Shown piece by piece: positions 1-5,814 of a stretch of 12,565 bases of DNA. Within the stretch, counting starts at the first letter, position 1. Every line of letters starts with the position of its first letter. The translations under genes and the position numbers were made by a program. This DNA comes from Sulfurimonas sp. (GTDB lineage: Bacteria; Campylobacterota; Campylobacteria; Campylobacterales; Sulfurimonadaceae): positions 1 to 12,565 of the forward strand of contig JAMOMX010000184.1 of the NCBI GenBank assembly GCA_027066935.1. Direction: 5' to 3'. A model generated the notes under the pieces. The model was not told where the DNA came from and did not search any database. It worked only from the letters and a program-made list of their open reading frames with translations.

Positions 1-532
1 CTTTAGATATATATTTCCCATCCTCTTTTACCTTATAATGTATGGCATCTAGCCATACAAATGGATAAACCTCTTGTAGTGGTCTCTCTTTCCATTCTGT
101 AAGTAATGGTATGATCTTATCTGTTACTGCAGAAATAGCCGCACTTGAAAAGCCTATACCATATATCTCTTCAATATGCTCAGTTATTTGTGAATAACTA
201 TTACCTAAAGCAAATAGTGACAACATCTTTTTCTCTATTTGATCGCTCATATGAGTCTGATTCTTCTTTATTATTTGAGGTTCGTAACTACCATTCCTAT
301 CTCTAGGAACTTCAAGCTCAAAGGCTCCTATCTCACTTTTCATGGTCTTTTTAGTTTTACCATTTTTTCGGTTTCTTTGTAAATCTTGGGAGAGATGAGT
401 CTCTAGCTCTGCTTGTAATGCTAGCTCTGTAATTTGTTTGATAAGTGGTGCAAAAGCACCATCCTTGCCTCCTAATGATTTACCCTCTCGTATTTGTTCT
501 ATAATCATTTCTGTGTCTATCTTTATTTCCAT
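1..532 (-). CDS. IS256 (Mutator) family transposase, N-terminal 177 residues, 3' end outside window
   Basis: This would be the DDE transposase that moves the IS by cutting and joining its ends. It reads from ATG at 530-532, preceded by an AAGGA ribosome site about 7 bases upstream, and stays open to the window edge, so the C-terminus is missing. The N-terminus (IIEQIREGKSLGGKDGAF) and the following segment with ELETHL, a basic RNRKNGKTKKT stretch and FELEVPRDRNGSYEP are characteristic of IS256 transposases. Further on are EHIEEIYGIGFS and FVWLDAIHYKV, the second containing the first catalytic aspartate at about residue 162. The remaining catalytic D and E would lie beyond the window, so it cannot be said whether the enzyme is intact. 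Confidence 0.93.
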   Translation of the reverse strand, partial: MEIKIDTEMIIEQIREGKSLGGKDGAFAPLIKQITELALQAELETHLSQDLQRNRKNGKTKKTMKSEIGAFELEVPRDRNGSYEPQIIKKNQTHMSDQIEKKMLSLFALGNSYSQITEHIEEIYGIGFSSAAISAVTDKIIPLLTEWKERPLQEVYPFVWLDAIHYKVKEDGKYISK

Positions 533-585
533 ATCTTAATCCTTTTGAATATTGTATTCTATCGGATTGACACAGAATCTCTAAC
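1..585 (-). mobile_element. IS256-family insertion sequence, partial (one end inside the window)
   Basis: The transposase reading frame (see the next entry) defines the element, which continues past base 1. The outer end lies upstream of the transposase start. On the minus strand a segment around 561-585 reads like an IS256-type terminal inverted repeat, with a GTGTCAAT core about 35-45 bases before the start codon. The exact tip is inferred, because the other end is outside the window and the inverted repeats cannot be paired. The element lies beside the broken 3' end of RTX copy A, so it may have helped truncate it. Confidence 0.7.
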
Positions 586-660
586 GCTCCCGAAAGGTAT
601 GATTATAACTTATAATTGTAGCCAAAAAATATTTCTAAGGCAAGTTTTTTTATCTTTTTA
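533..660. other. Junction between IS end and RTX fragment, no gene seen
   Basis: This 128-base stretch contains the transposase leader, the presumed IS tip near 580 and AT-rich sequence with no convincing gene. A TATAAT hexamer read on the minus strand (602-607) points toward the transposase from just outside the presumed IS end. It could give hybrid expression of the IS, but this is speculative. The small plus-strand frame crossing here has no coding character. Confidence 0.4.
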
Positions 661-1756
661 TCAGGCTAATTTTTTTGTGTAACTATTGTTAACACTACTT
701 GAACTATTTATAAGTTTTTCATATCCACCTTTGTCATATATAGTATCTGTACCATCACCTCTTCTAAAGTAAAAAACATTACTTTTATCTCCAGATAAAA
801 TCTTATCATCACCACCACCTGCTAAGATTTTGTTTTTAACATTTTCTGTTTTGATAAACTCATCTTCATTACTGCCTACTATCAATCCTTTAGTATCATA
901 GCTAGATCTGTTTTCAAACAGTACTACATCACTCCCTATATAGATGTCTCTTACCATTTCTTGTGTGATGTTGCTATCTATCTCTTTTGTGATATTATCT
1001 ATGTTATATGAAAGTCCACCTTGTTGCATCTGCATAACATGTGCTAGATAAAGTTTTTCTTCTATGGTTTTGCTACTGTCATTAAAATAAGCTATCGTCT
1101 CATTTTGAAGTGCTATTTGGTCTGTTACTGTAAAGCTAGCAGTTTCTACATCATACTCTATAGAAGAGAGTGCATCTTTAAAGATAGATTGAAGAGCAAA
1201 GCTACTTTCTAGTTTTTGAGCTAAGAAGTTGTATTTGTTTGTTAGGTTTGCATTATCTGTAACGGCTTTAGCTGGTACTCTTCCATTGTTGTTTAAATTC
1301 AAATGATAATAATTTTCTATCCGACTTGTAACTGTATCTGTCGCTTCAAATCTTTCTACTATCCAAGCTTTTTTATCAGCCTCTTGCATCTGGAAGTTAT
1401 CTATACTATATCTCTCTTGCATCTCATTTACAAATGCTGTATAACCTGAATACTGATCTATAAAGCTATCAAACTCTGTTGCTGTTTTAGCCATATCTGT
1501 AGTAAGGTCTTGTGCAACTGCTTTAAACTCAGGATCTATGTTGTATTTGATAAAAGCATCATAGACTAATCCACTCCCTTTAAACTGAGGCAGTCCTCTT
1601 GTACTCTCATCTATAGTAAAACCTGGTATATCTCCTATCTCTACTTTTGTATCTTTTAAATCTGCATTTAGTTGTATATCTGCTGCTAACTCTTTGTTAC
1701 CATCACTATCTGTATATTTACTAGCTTCACTTAAAAGATTTCCATTTAAGTCTATG
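661..1756 (-). pseudogene. RTX/EF-hand secreted protein, C-terminal fragment (copy A)
   Basis: This is a broken piece of a large calcium-binding RTX-type protein of the kind exported by type I secretion. It has no proper start: the frame enters from the intron junction at about 1757, and the only initiator is a TTG at 1762-1764 made partly of foreign sequence. It begins at IDLNGNLLSEASKYTDSDG, the region that follows the EF-hand block in these proteins, continues through a helical domain, and reaches AGGGDDKILSG (one RTX nonapeptide) and FYFRRGDGTDTIYDKGG, a typical RTX C-terminal motif. Similarity to the family stops after GGYEKLI; the last 15 or so residues are a low-complexity tail ending in TGA. 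The frame is otherwise free of stops and about 90% identical to copy B. The fragment probably arose recently or is held under some constraint. Confidence 0.8.
860..1756. repeat. Direct repeat, copy A (partner 3078-3968)
   Basis: This 897-base block matches 3078-3968 in the same orientation at about 90% by eye. The two one-codon indels, QYSG versus HSG and LNNNGR versus LNGGR, account exactly for the 6-base length difference. Similarity ends abruptly on both sides: at the group II intron junction (about 1757), and at about 860, where copy B diverges into the brnT promoter region. Copy A alone continues into the RTX repeat. Confidence 0.85.
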
Positions 1757-1782
1757 GAGTTCAACTATATCGTAATACTATA

Positions 1783-2442
1783 TTGTTTAACTTCATAAGG
1801 TATGCAGATGACTTTGTTGTAACAGGGAATAATCCCAAAGTATTACGAACTCTTCAATATGATATAGAACAATTTCTAAACCAAAGAGGATTAAAACTCT
1901 CAAAAGAGAAGACACATATCACTAATATATATGAGGGATACGATTTTTTAGGTTTTAATTTCAGAAAATATTCTGATGGTAAATTACTTGTCAAACCAAG
2001 CAAAGATAGTATCAAAGCTTTTAAGTATAAAATCAAACAGATATTTAAAAAGTATAGAGCTTCCTCACTTACAGTTTTAATTGCAAAACTAAATCCTGTT
2101 ATTAGAGGATGGGGAAACTACTATAGGTTTGTTAACAGTAAAAAGATATTTTCTGCTCTTGACAAATACATTTGGTACAAATCACTAAATTGGGTAAAAA
2201 GAGTTCATAAGAGGAGGCAGACTATAAAGTATTATCACAAATATTTTAAACCTTTTCAAAACTACAAAATCGAAACTTTAAATGATGGAGATAAATCTGT
2301 TTTTGTACTTACAAGTACTCCACTTGTAAAACATATTAAAATAAGAGCAGAAGCAAATCCATTTGATAAAATCTATGATGACTATTTCCTTAAACGGTGG
2401 ATTGCCCTTAAATCTCGCAAAGTTTTAGCTATCGATGCTTGA
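1783..2442 (+). pseudogene. Group II intron reverse transcriptase/maturase, C-terminal fragment
   Basis: The complete protein would be a reverse transcriptase that helps the intron splice and retrotranspose. What remains starts just before the catalytic RYADDF motif and continues with GLKLSKEKT, YDFLGFNF (fingers/palm end) and the maturase X domain, with LNPVIRGWGNYYR as its landmark. There is no C-terminal Cys-containing HNH endonuclease domain, as in several bacterial classes. The palm motifs upstream of YADD and the whole fingers region are missing, so it cannot be an active polymerase. The first usable codon is a TTG at 1783, and no start or ribosome site of its own is visible. The TGA stop overlaps the first bases of domain V. 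Confidence 0.9.
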
Positions 2443-2515
2443 GCCGTGTGCGATGAAAGTCGCAAGCACGGTTCTTAGGAGAGAATGTTACCGTGAGGTG
2501 ATGTTCTTATCCGAC
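2441..2515 (+). ncRNA. Group II intron domains V and VI with 3' splice site
   Basis: Domain V is 2441-2474. It has an 8-bp lower stem starting GAGCCGTG and closing CACGGTTC, with the AGC catalytic triad at 2442-2444, a two-base AG bulge, a 6-bp upper stem and a GAAA tetraloop. Domain VI follows: GGA (2478-2480) pairs TCC (2510-2512), GAGAAT pairs GTTCTT, and GTTACC pairs GGTGAT around a GTGA loop. A single unpaired A at 2509 is the branch point, 6 bases before the intron end at 2515. Every element is canonical and undamaged, in contrast to the lost 5' part. Confidence 0.93.
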
Positions 2516-2517
2516 AC

Positions 2518-2757
2518 TTAAGCCACTTGAGAATTTAAACTTTGCAGTTTTTCAGCTAACCACATCTTTATAACAGCTTGTCTGCTTACACCAATATGTT
2601 TTGCCTCTTTGTCTAATGACTGTATCATCCAACTAGGAAAATCAATATTTACTCTCTTTGGCTCTTCGTTTATCATTTTAATATTTGATGTATCAAAATA
2701 GTCTAATACATCTTCTTGATTTTCATCAAATATTTTATCTATTTCTGATGCTTTCAT
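2518..2757 (-). CDS. brnA: BrnA-family antitoxin
   Basis: This is the antitoxin of a type II module. It should bind and block the BrnT ribonuclease and repress the operon. The 79-residue protein has an acidic N-terminal part (about residues 1-30) and a C-terminal ribbon-helix-helix-like segment, RVNIDFPSWMIQSL followed by GVSRQAVIKMWLAEKL, which is the typical signature of BrnA/CopG-type antitoxins. Its start lies inside the end of brnT (23-base overlap), so the two are translated together, toxin first, as is usual for BrnTA. The stop codon is 2 bases from the 3' end of the group II intron fragment, so the intron end sits exactly at the operon's tail. The gene looks complete. Confidence 0.88.
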   Translation of the reverse strand: MKASEIDKIFDENQEDVLDYFDTSNIKMINEEPKRVNIDFPSWMIQSLDKEAKHIGVSRQAVIKMWLAEKLQSLNSQVA

Positions 2758-3010
2758 AAAGTTTCTTCTCCTTATCTCTTGATCTTCTTACAGATATAAT
2801 TCTAATATTTTTATCTCTGTATGTAATAATAGCTGTATAATTTTTAGAATCAATTTTTCCTAAAACTAAAAACCTTTCTTCATCTTCACTTTGTGGAGAT
2901 GGTAATTCAAAAGCATACGGGTCTTCCCATAATTTTTGAGCTTCTTGAAAATCAATTCCATGTTTTTCTTTGTTTATACTGCTTTTATGTTCATAATATT
3001 CAAATATCAT
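2735..3010 (-). CDS. brnT: BrnT-family ribonuclease toxin
   Basis: BrnT proteins are small RelE-fold ribonucleases that stop translation when not bound by BrnA. The 91-residue protein has the family landmarks: an N-terminal FEYYEHKSSINKEKHGIDF (compare the usual F-W-D-x-x-K-x-x-N-x-x-KHGI-x-F), then EAQKLWEDPY, a central strand with RFLVLGKID, and the C-terminal RIISVRRSRDKEKKLYE that carries the basic catalytic surface. Length is normal. The ATG at 3008-3010 has no Shine-Dalgarno sequence, but a perfect TATAAT (3017-3022, minus strand) lies only 7 bases upstream, so the message may be leaderless. The operon is wedged between the intron fragment and the broken end of RTX copy B. Confidence 0.9.
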   Translation of the reverse strand: MIFEYYEHKSSINKEKHGIDFQEAQKLWEDPYAFELPSPQSEDEERFLVLGKIDSKNYTAIITYRDKNIRIISVRRSRDKEKKLYESIRNR

Positions 3011-3016
3011 GTCTAA

Positions 3017-3037
3017 ATTATACCATAATTATAATTA
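3017..3037 (-). promoter_or_regulatory. brnTA promoter -10 box with adjoining 12-bp palindrome
   Basis: On the minus strand a consensus TATAAT occupies 3022-3017, directly before brnT. Next to it, at 3026-3037, is the perfect palindrome TAATTATAATTA, a good size and place for BrnA dimers to bind and repress. Its AT-only composition weakens the case, since such palindromes arise easily. No clear -35 box is seen. The stop codon of RTX copy B lies within the palindrome. Confidence 0.5.
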
Positions 3038-4237
3038 GATTCGATTTTTTCGAGAAAGTTTTGGGTGATATGTAACTTCATCTTCACTATTGCCTACTAT
3101 CACTTCTTTAGTATCATAGTTAGATCTGTTTTCAAATATTGCTACACTACTTCCTGCATATACATCTCTTATAAGCTCTTGTGGGATGCCATTGTTTATA
3201 TTTTTGACTATATTGTTTCTATCAAACTCAAGTCCACCTTGTTGCATCTGCATCACTTTGGCTAAGTAGAGTTTTTCTTCTAAGGTTTTGCTATTGTCAT
3301 TAAAATAAGCTATCGTTTCATTTTGAAGTGCTGTTTGGTCTGTTACTGTAAAGCTAGCTGCTTCTATATCATACTCTATAGAAGAGAGAGTATCTTTAAA
3401 GATAGATTGAAGAGCAAAGCTACTCTCTAGTTTTTGAGCTAAGAAGTTGTATTTGTTTGTTAGGTTTGTGTTATTTGTAGTAGGTCTAGCTGGTACTCTT
3501 CCACCATTTAAGCTCTCATGATAATAGTTTTCTATCCGACTTGTAACTGTATTCGTTGCTTCAAACCTCTCTACTATCCAAGCTTTTTTATCCGTCTCTG
3601 CCATCTGGAAGTTATCTACACTATATCTCTCTTGCATCTCATTTACAAATGCTGTATAACCTGAATGATCTATAAAGTTATCAAACTCTGTTGCTGTTTT
3701 AGCCATATCTGTAGTAAGGTCTTGTGCAACTGCTTTAAATTCAGGATCTATGTTGTATTTGATGATGGTATCATAGACTAATCCACTCCCTTTAAATTGA
3801 GGTAACTCTCTAGTACTCTCATCTATAGTAAAGTTTGGTATATCTCCTATCTCTACTTTTGTATCTTTTAAATCTGCATTTAATTGTATATCAGCTGCTA
3901 ACTCTTTGTTACCATCACTATCTGTATATTTACTAGCTGCACTTAAAAGATTTCCATTTAAGTCTATGTTTGTTGAGACATAGTTTAAGTCTATTGACTT
4001 TACTCCTGCCTCGTGAAGACTTTTTAACTCTCCATCTTGAACTTTTCCATCTTGGTTAAAATCATTCCAAGTCTCTAATCTATAAAATAGTTCATCTTTT
4101 CTATCTATCTTGTTATCACTGTTAGAGTCTATGAGTCTTTTTATCTCTTCAAATCCATTTTCATTTAAATTTCCAAATATTTCATTTATGCCGTCTATCT
4201 GTCCGTTATTATTTTTATCATAAGTTACAAGCTTCAT
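3035..4237 (-). pseudogene. RTX/EF-hand secreted protein, internal fragment (copy B)
   Basis: This 400-codon piece of a large RTX-type calcium-binding protein overlaps copy A but extends further toward the N-terminus. It opens with three EF-hand-like loops at residues 7-18 (DKNNNGQIDGIN), 37-48 (DSNSDNKIDRKD) and 59-70 (DFNQDGKVQDGE), with GVKSIDLNYVSTNIDLNGN after them, a standard layout in these secreted proteins. The helical domain shared with copy A follows. It breaks off at IVGNSEDE, before any RTX repeat or secretion tail, and ends in about 13 unrelated residues at a stop inside the brnT promoter. The ATG at 4235-4237 has no ribosome site, but a TATAAT lies 7 bases upstream. Complete family members are much longer on both sides, so this is a fragment. 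Expression cannot be excluded. Confidence 0.78.
3078..3968. repeat. Direct repeat, copy B (partner 860-1756)
   Basis: This is the 891-base partner of copy A, same orientation, about 90% identical by eye. The shared block ends at 3968 only because copy A is cut there by the intron; copy B continues into its EF-hand region. At the other end, near 3078, copy B is the one that is cut. Confidence 0.85.
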
Positions 4238-4281
4238 ACTAAGGATTATATCAAATGAAAAAAGGTTTTAAAAATTGACTT

Positions 4282-4626
4282 TTAATGTTTTTCTAAAATA
4301 TTAAATACTGTAGTTTTTAGTTGTGGTAAATCTTCAAATATAGTATTCCAAACTATCTCAAAATCAACACCAAAATACTCATGAATTAAAATATTTCTAA
4401 AATCTTTTATATCTCTCCAAGATACTTTACTATGTTTCTTAATAATCTCTTCATTTATGATATTACCAACAGCTTCACCAATAATCTCAAACTCCCTAAT
4501 AGTGGCACTATATGTTTTACGATCATTTTTAAACTCACAAACTTTCATGCCATTAACATACTCTTCTATCGCCAATATAGAATCATATATATCTTGTAAA
4601 TAAAGCTTGATATCTCTTTTAGACAT
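4282..4626 (-). CDS. hepT: HepT-type HEPN ribonuclease toxin
   Basis: HepT is the toxin of the MntA/HepT (type VII) system, a HEPN RNase kept inactive when its partner adds AMP groups to it. The 114-residue protein shows the DUF86 pattern: an N-terminal helix (LYLQDIYDSILAIEEYV), the FEIIGEAVGNI helix, and the active-site motif R77-NILI-H82-E-Y84, which is the R-x4-H-x-Y motif whose tyrosine is the AMPylation site in characterised systems. All three residues are present, so it should be active. The start ATG overlaps the end of mntA by 8 bases, giving translational coupling with antitoxin first. RTX copy B follows 44 bases downstream on the same strand. Confidence 0.92.
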   Translation of the reverse strand: MSKRDIKLYLQDIYDSILAIEEYVNGMKVCEFKNDRKTYSATIREFEIIGEAVGNIINEEIIKKHSKVSWRDIKDFRNILIHEYFGVDFEIVWNTIFEDLPQLKTTVFNILEKH

Positions 4627-4936
4627 AGATTATCTCATCTTGTATAAATTTTTTTGCAATAGGTTTTAAAGAGCTTTCTATACCAAGATCAACTTTTCTT
4701 CCAAAAGCTTTTTCTAGCTCTCTTTTTAAACCAAAAAAAATGCGAATATTTTTTTTATCTTTTTCTAGCTCTATAGCAAGATCTATATCACTATCAATTC
4801 TTTGTTCATCTCTAGAAAACGAGCCAAAAAGTCCAATCTTAACTACCCCAAATCTATCTCTTAAATCTACTCTATGGATATCTAAATAATTTAAAATATC
4901 TTTTTTTGTCAAAGAGACTACCTTCACAGTTTTCAT
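4619..4936 (-). CDS. mntA: MntA-type minimal nucleotidyltransferase antitoxin
   Basis: MntA transfers AMP from ATP onto the HEPN tyrosine of HepT and so neutralises it. The 105-residue protein carries the nucleotidyltransferase signature G38-S39-x10-D50-x-D52 (GLFGSFSRDEQ followed by SDIDLAIE), with a third acidic residue at about D83 (RKVDLGIE), so the catalytic set is complete. About 30 residues precede the fold, including a helix beginning KKDILNYL. The ATG at 4936 has a good AAGGA ribosome site 7 bases away, and a TATAAT lies about 30 bases upstream. It is the first gene of the mntA-hepT pair. Alternative names for the same fold include NTase-domain or DUF4062-unrelated 'minimal NTase' proteins. 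Confidence 0.92.
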   Translation of the reverse strand: MKTVKVVSLTKKDILNYLDIHRVDLRDRFGVVKIGLFGSFSRDEQRIDSDIDLAIELEKDKKNIRIFFGLKRELEKAFGRKVDLGIESSLKPIAKKFIQDEIIYV

Positions 4937-4965
4937 TTTAATCCTTAAACACCATCATTTGGTAG

Positions 4966-4971
4966 ATTATA
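4966..4971 (-). promoter_or_regulatory. mntA-hepT promoter -10 box
   Basis: A perfect TATAAT on the minus strand lies about 30 bases before the mntA start, with a ribosome site in between, giving a predicted leader of about 20 bases. No strong -35 is visible, which is normal for Campylobacterota sigma-70 promoters. Confidence 0.5.
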
Positions 4972-5050
4972 TCATAAATCCAAAATCCACTACAGCCATT
5001 ATGGAGCTTCCCATCAAGACACCAAAAAACATCATCTAAGTGTGTCTTTG

Positions 5051-5104
5051 TGTTAGATTTGCATTATCGTTAATATTTTTCTATTTTAGTTGTGTTCTTC
5101 CATT
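5051..5104 (-). pseudogene. Possible decayed remnant of a third RTX copy
   Basis: The 243 bases between the mntA start and the oxygenase stop have no gene. Read on the minus strand, 5104-5096 encodes NGR and 5068-5051 encodes DNANLT, in one frame and nine codons apart. RTX copy A has NGR, seven codons, then the same DNANLT. At the DNA level about 17 of 21 bases match around the second block. A stop codon between the two blocks shows it is dead sequence. The match is short and could be chance, but order and orientation agree with copies A and B. Confidence 0.4.
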
Positions 5105-5179
5105 TACTTTTTTAAACCATTCAAATATTTTTGCTAAAACAATTATAAACTAGGCAATAGAGGGCTATGTTTTTTTATC

Positions 5180-5743
5180 TCAAACATAGTGCAAAAGTGT
5201 ACCTACAAAATATTTAGGGTTTTTACCTTTTACAGGATGCCCTTTGTGTAGCCAGCTCCATGTTGCAGGGAAAATAGCCATACTTCCTTGTTTTGGTTTA
5301 ATTTTTACATCTAACTGTACAAAGTCTGTCTCTCCACCTTCAAAGTCATCATTTAGATAGATAAGAGCAACCAAAAACCGTTTAGCTGTTTGCAAGTTAG
5401 TCACCTCTACATGCTCATCAAACATATCATTGGTATTTGGGAGATATCGTTTCATTCGCAAAGGTTCCATTTGAAACTGTGTAGACCATTGATGAGGTTG
5501 AATTTTATACTCTTTTTTGTAGGTAGCAATTCCTTTTAAAAAAATAGCCTTGAGTTTTTCGCTTTCTTTAAAAAACTCATCGTGATTAGATAGATGCAAT
5601 TGTGTAAATTGCATATGCCAGCCATCTGAAGCATGTACTTTTTTGAAGTCAAAAAAAGAGCTGTATCTTTCAAATTTATCTATAAGGTTTTGGCAATCCT
5701 CTTTTGAAAAGGTATTGTCATATAAGCTTATATAGTTTTGCAT
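5180..5743 (-). CDS. 2-oxoglutarate/Fe(II)-dependent oxygenase, prolyl-4-hydroxylase type
   Basis: Enzymes of this fold use iron, oxygen and 2-oxoglutarate to hydroxylate a side chain or small molecule; the substrate here is unknown. In 187 residues it shows MKRYLPN before the first iron ligands H111 and E113 (DEHVEV), then LIYLNDDFEGGETDF, a hallmark of the P4H-type double-stranded helix. PKQGSMAIFP leads to the distal histidine H166 (WLHKGHPV) and K177 (PKYFVGTLLHYV), which would bind the 2-oxoglutarate carboxylate. The first motif is HxE rather than the common HxD. The ATG has AAGGAAA about 9 bases upstream. It lies 71 bases downstream of the Rpn-like gene on the same strand and could be cotranscribed with it, although no functional link is evident. 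Confidence 0.88.
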   Translation of the reverse strand: MQNYISLYDNTFSKEDCQNLIDKFERYSSFFDFKKVHASDGWHMQFTQLHLSNHDEFFKESEKLKAIFLKGIATYKKEYKIQPHQWSTQFQMEPLRMKRYLPNTNDMFDEHVEVTNLQTAKRFLVALIYLNDDFEGGETDFVQLDVKIKPKQGSMAIFPATWSWLHKGHPVKGKNPKYFVGTLLHYV

Positions 5744-5814
5744 ATTTTATATTTCCTTATTTACAACAGGTCTATTTATTTGTATATCGTTGCAATATTT
5801 TGTGAAGAAATTTT

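Larger units (their letters stand above)
1757..2515 (+). mobile_element. Group II intron, 5'-truncated 3' fragment
   Basis: Only the 3' part of a bacterial group II intron remains: the end of the reverse transcriptase/maturase gene, domain V and domain VI to the 3' splice site. The left edge is where the match between RTX copies A and B stops (after 1756), just upstream of the catalytic YADD motif. Intron domains I to III and most of IV, plus the front of the reverse transcriptase, are gone. The right edge is set by folding domains V and VI: the intron ends in GAC at 2513-2515. The fragment cannot splice or move by itself. 5' truncation is a known outcome of incomplete target-primed reverse transcription, but later deletion would look the same. 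Confidence 0.85.

Noticed and set aside
494..682. Plus-strand 62-codon frame
   Set aside because: It runs antisense over the transposase start and IS end, with hydrophobic A/T-driven composition and no ribosome site.
661..4237. Copies A and B as one RTX gene split by insertion of the intron and TA operon
   Set aside because: The two pieces share about 890 overlapping bases, so they must be two copies rather than two halves.
5165..5189. Terminator after the oxygenase gene (CTATGTTT / AAACATAG)
   Set aside because: The stem is A/T-rich, overlaps the stop codon and has no T-run after it on the gene's strand.
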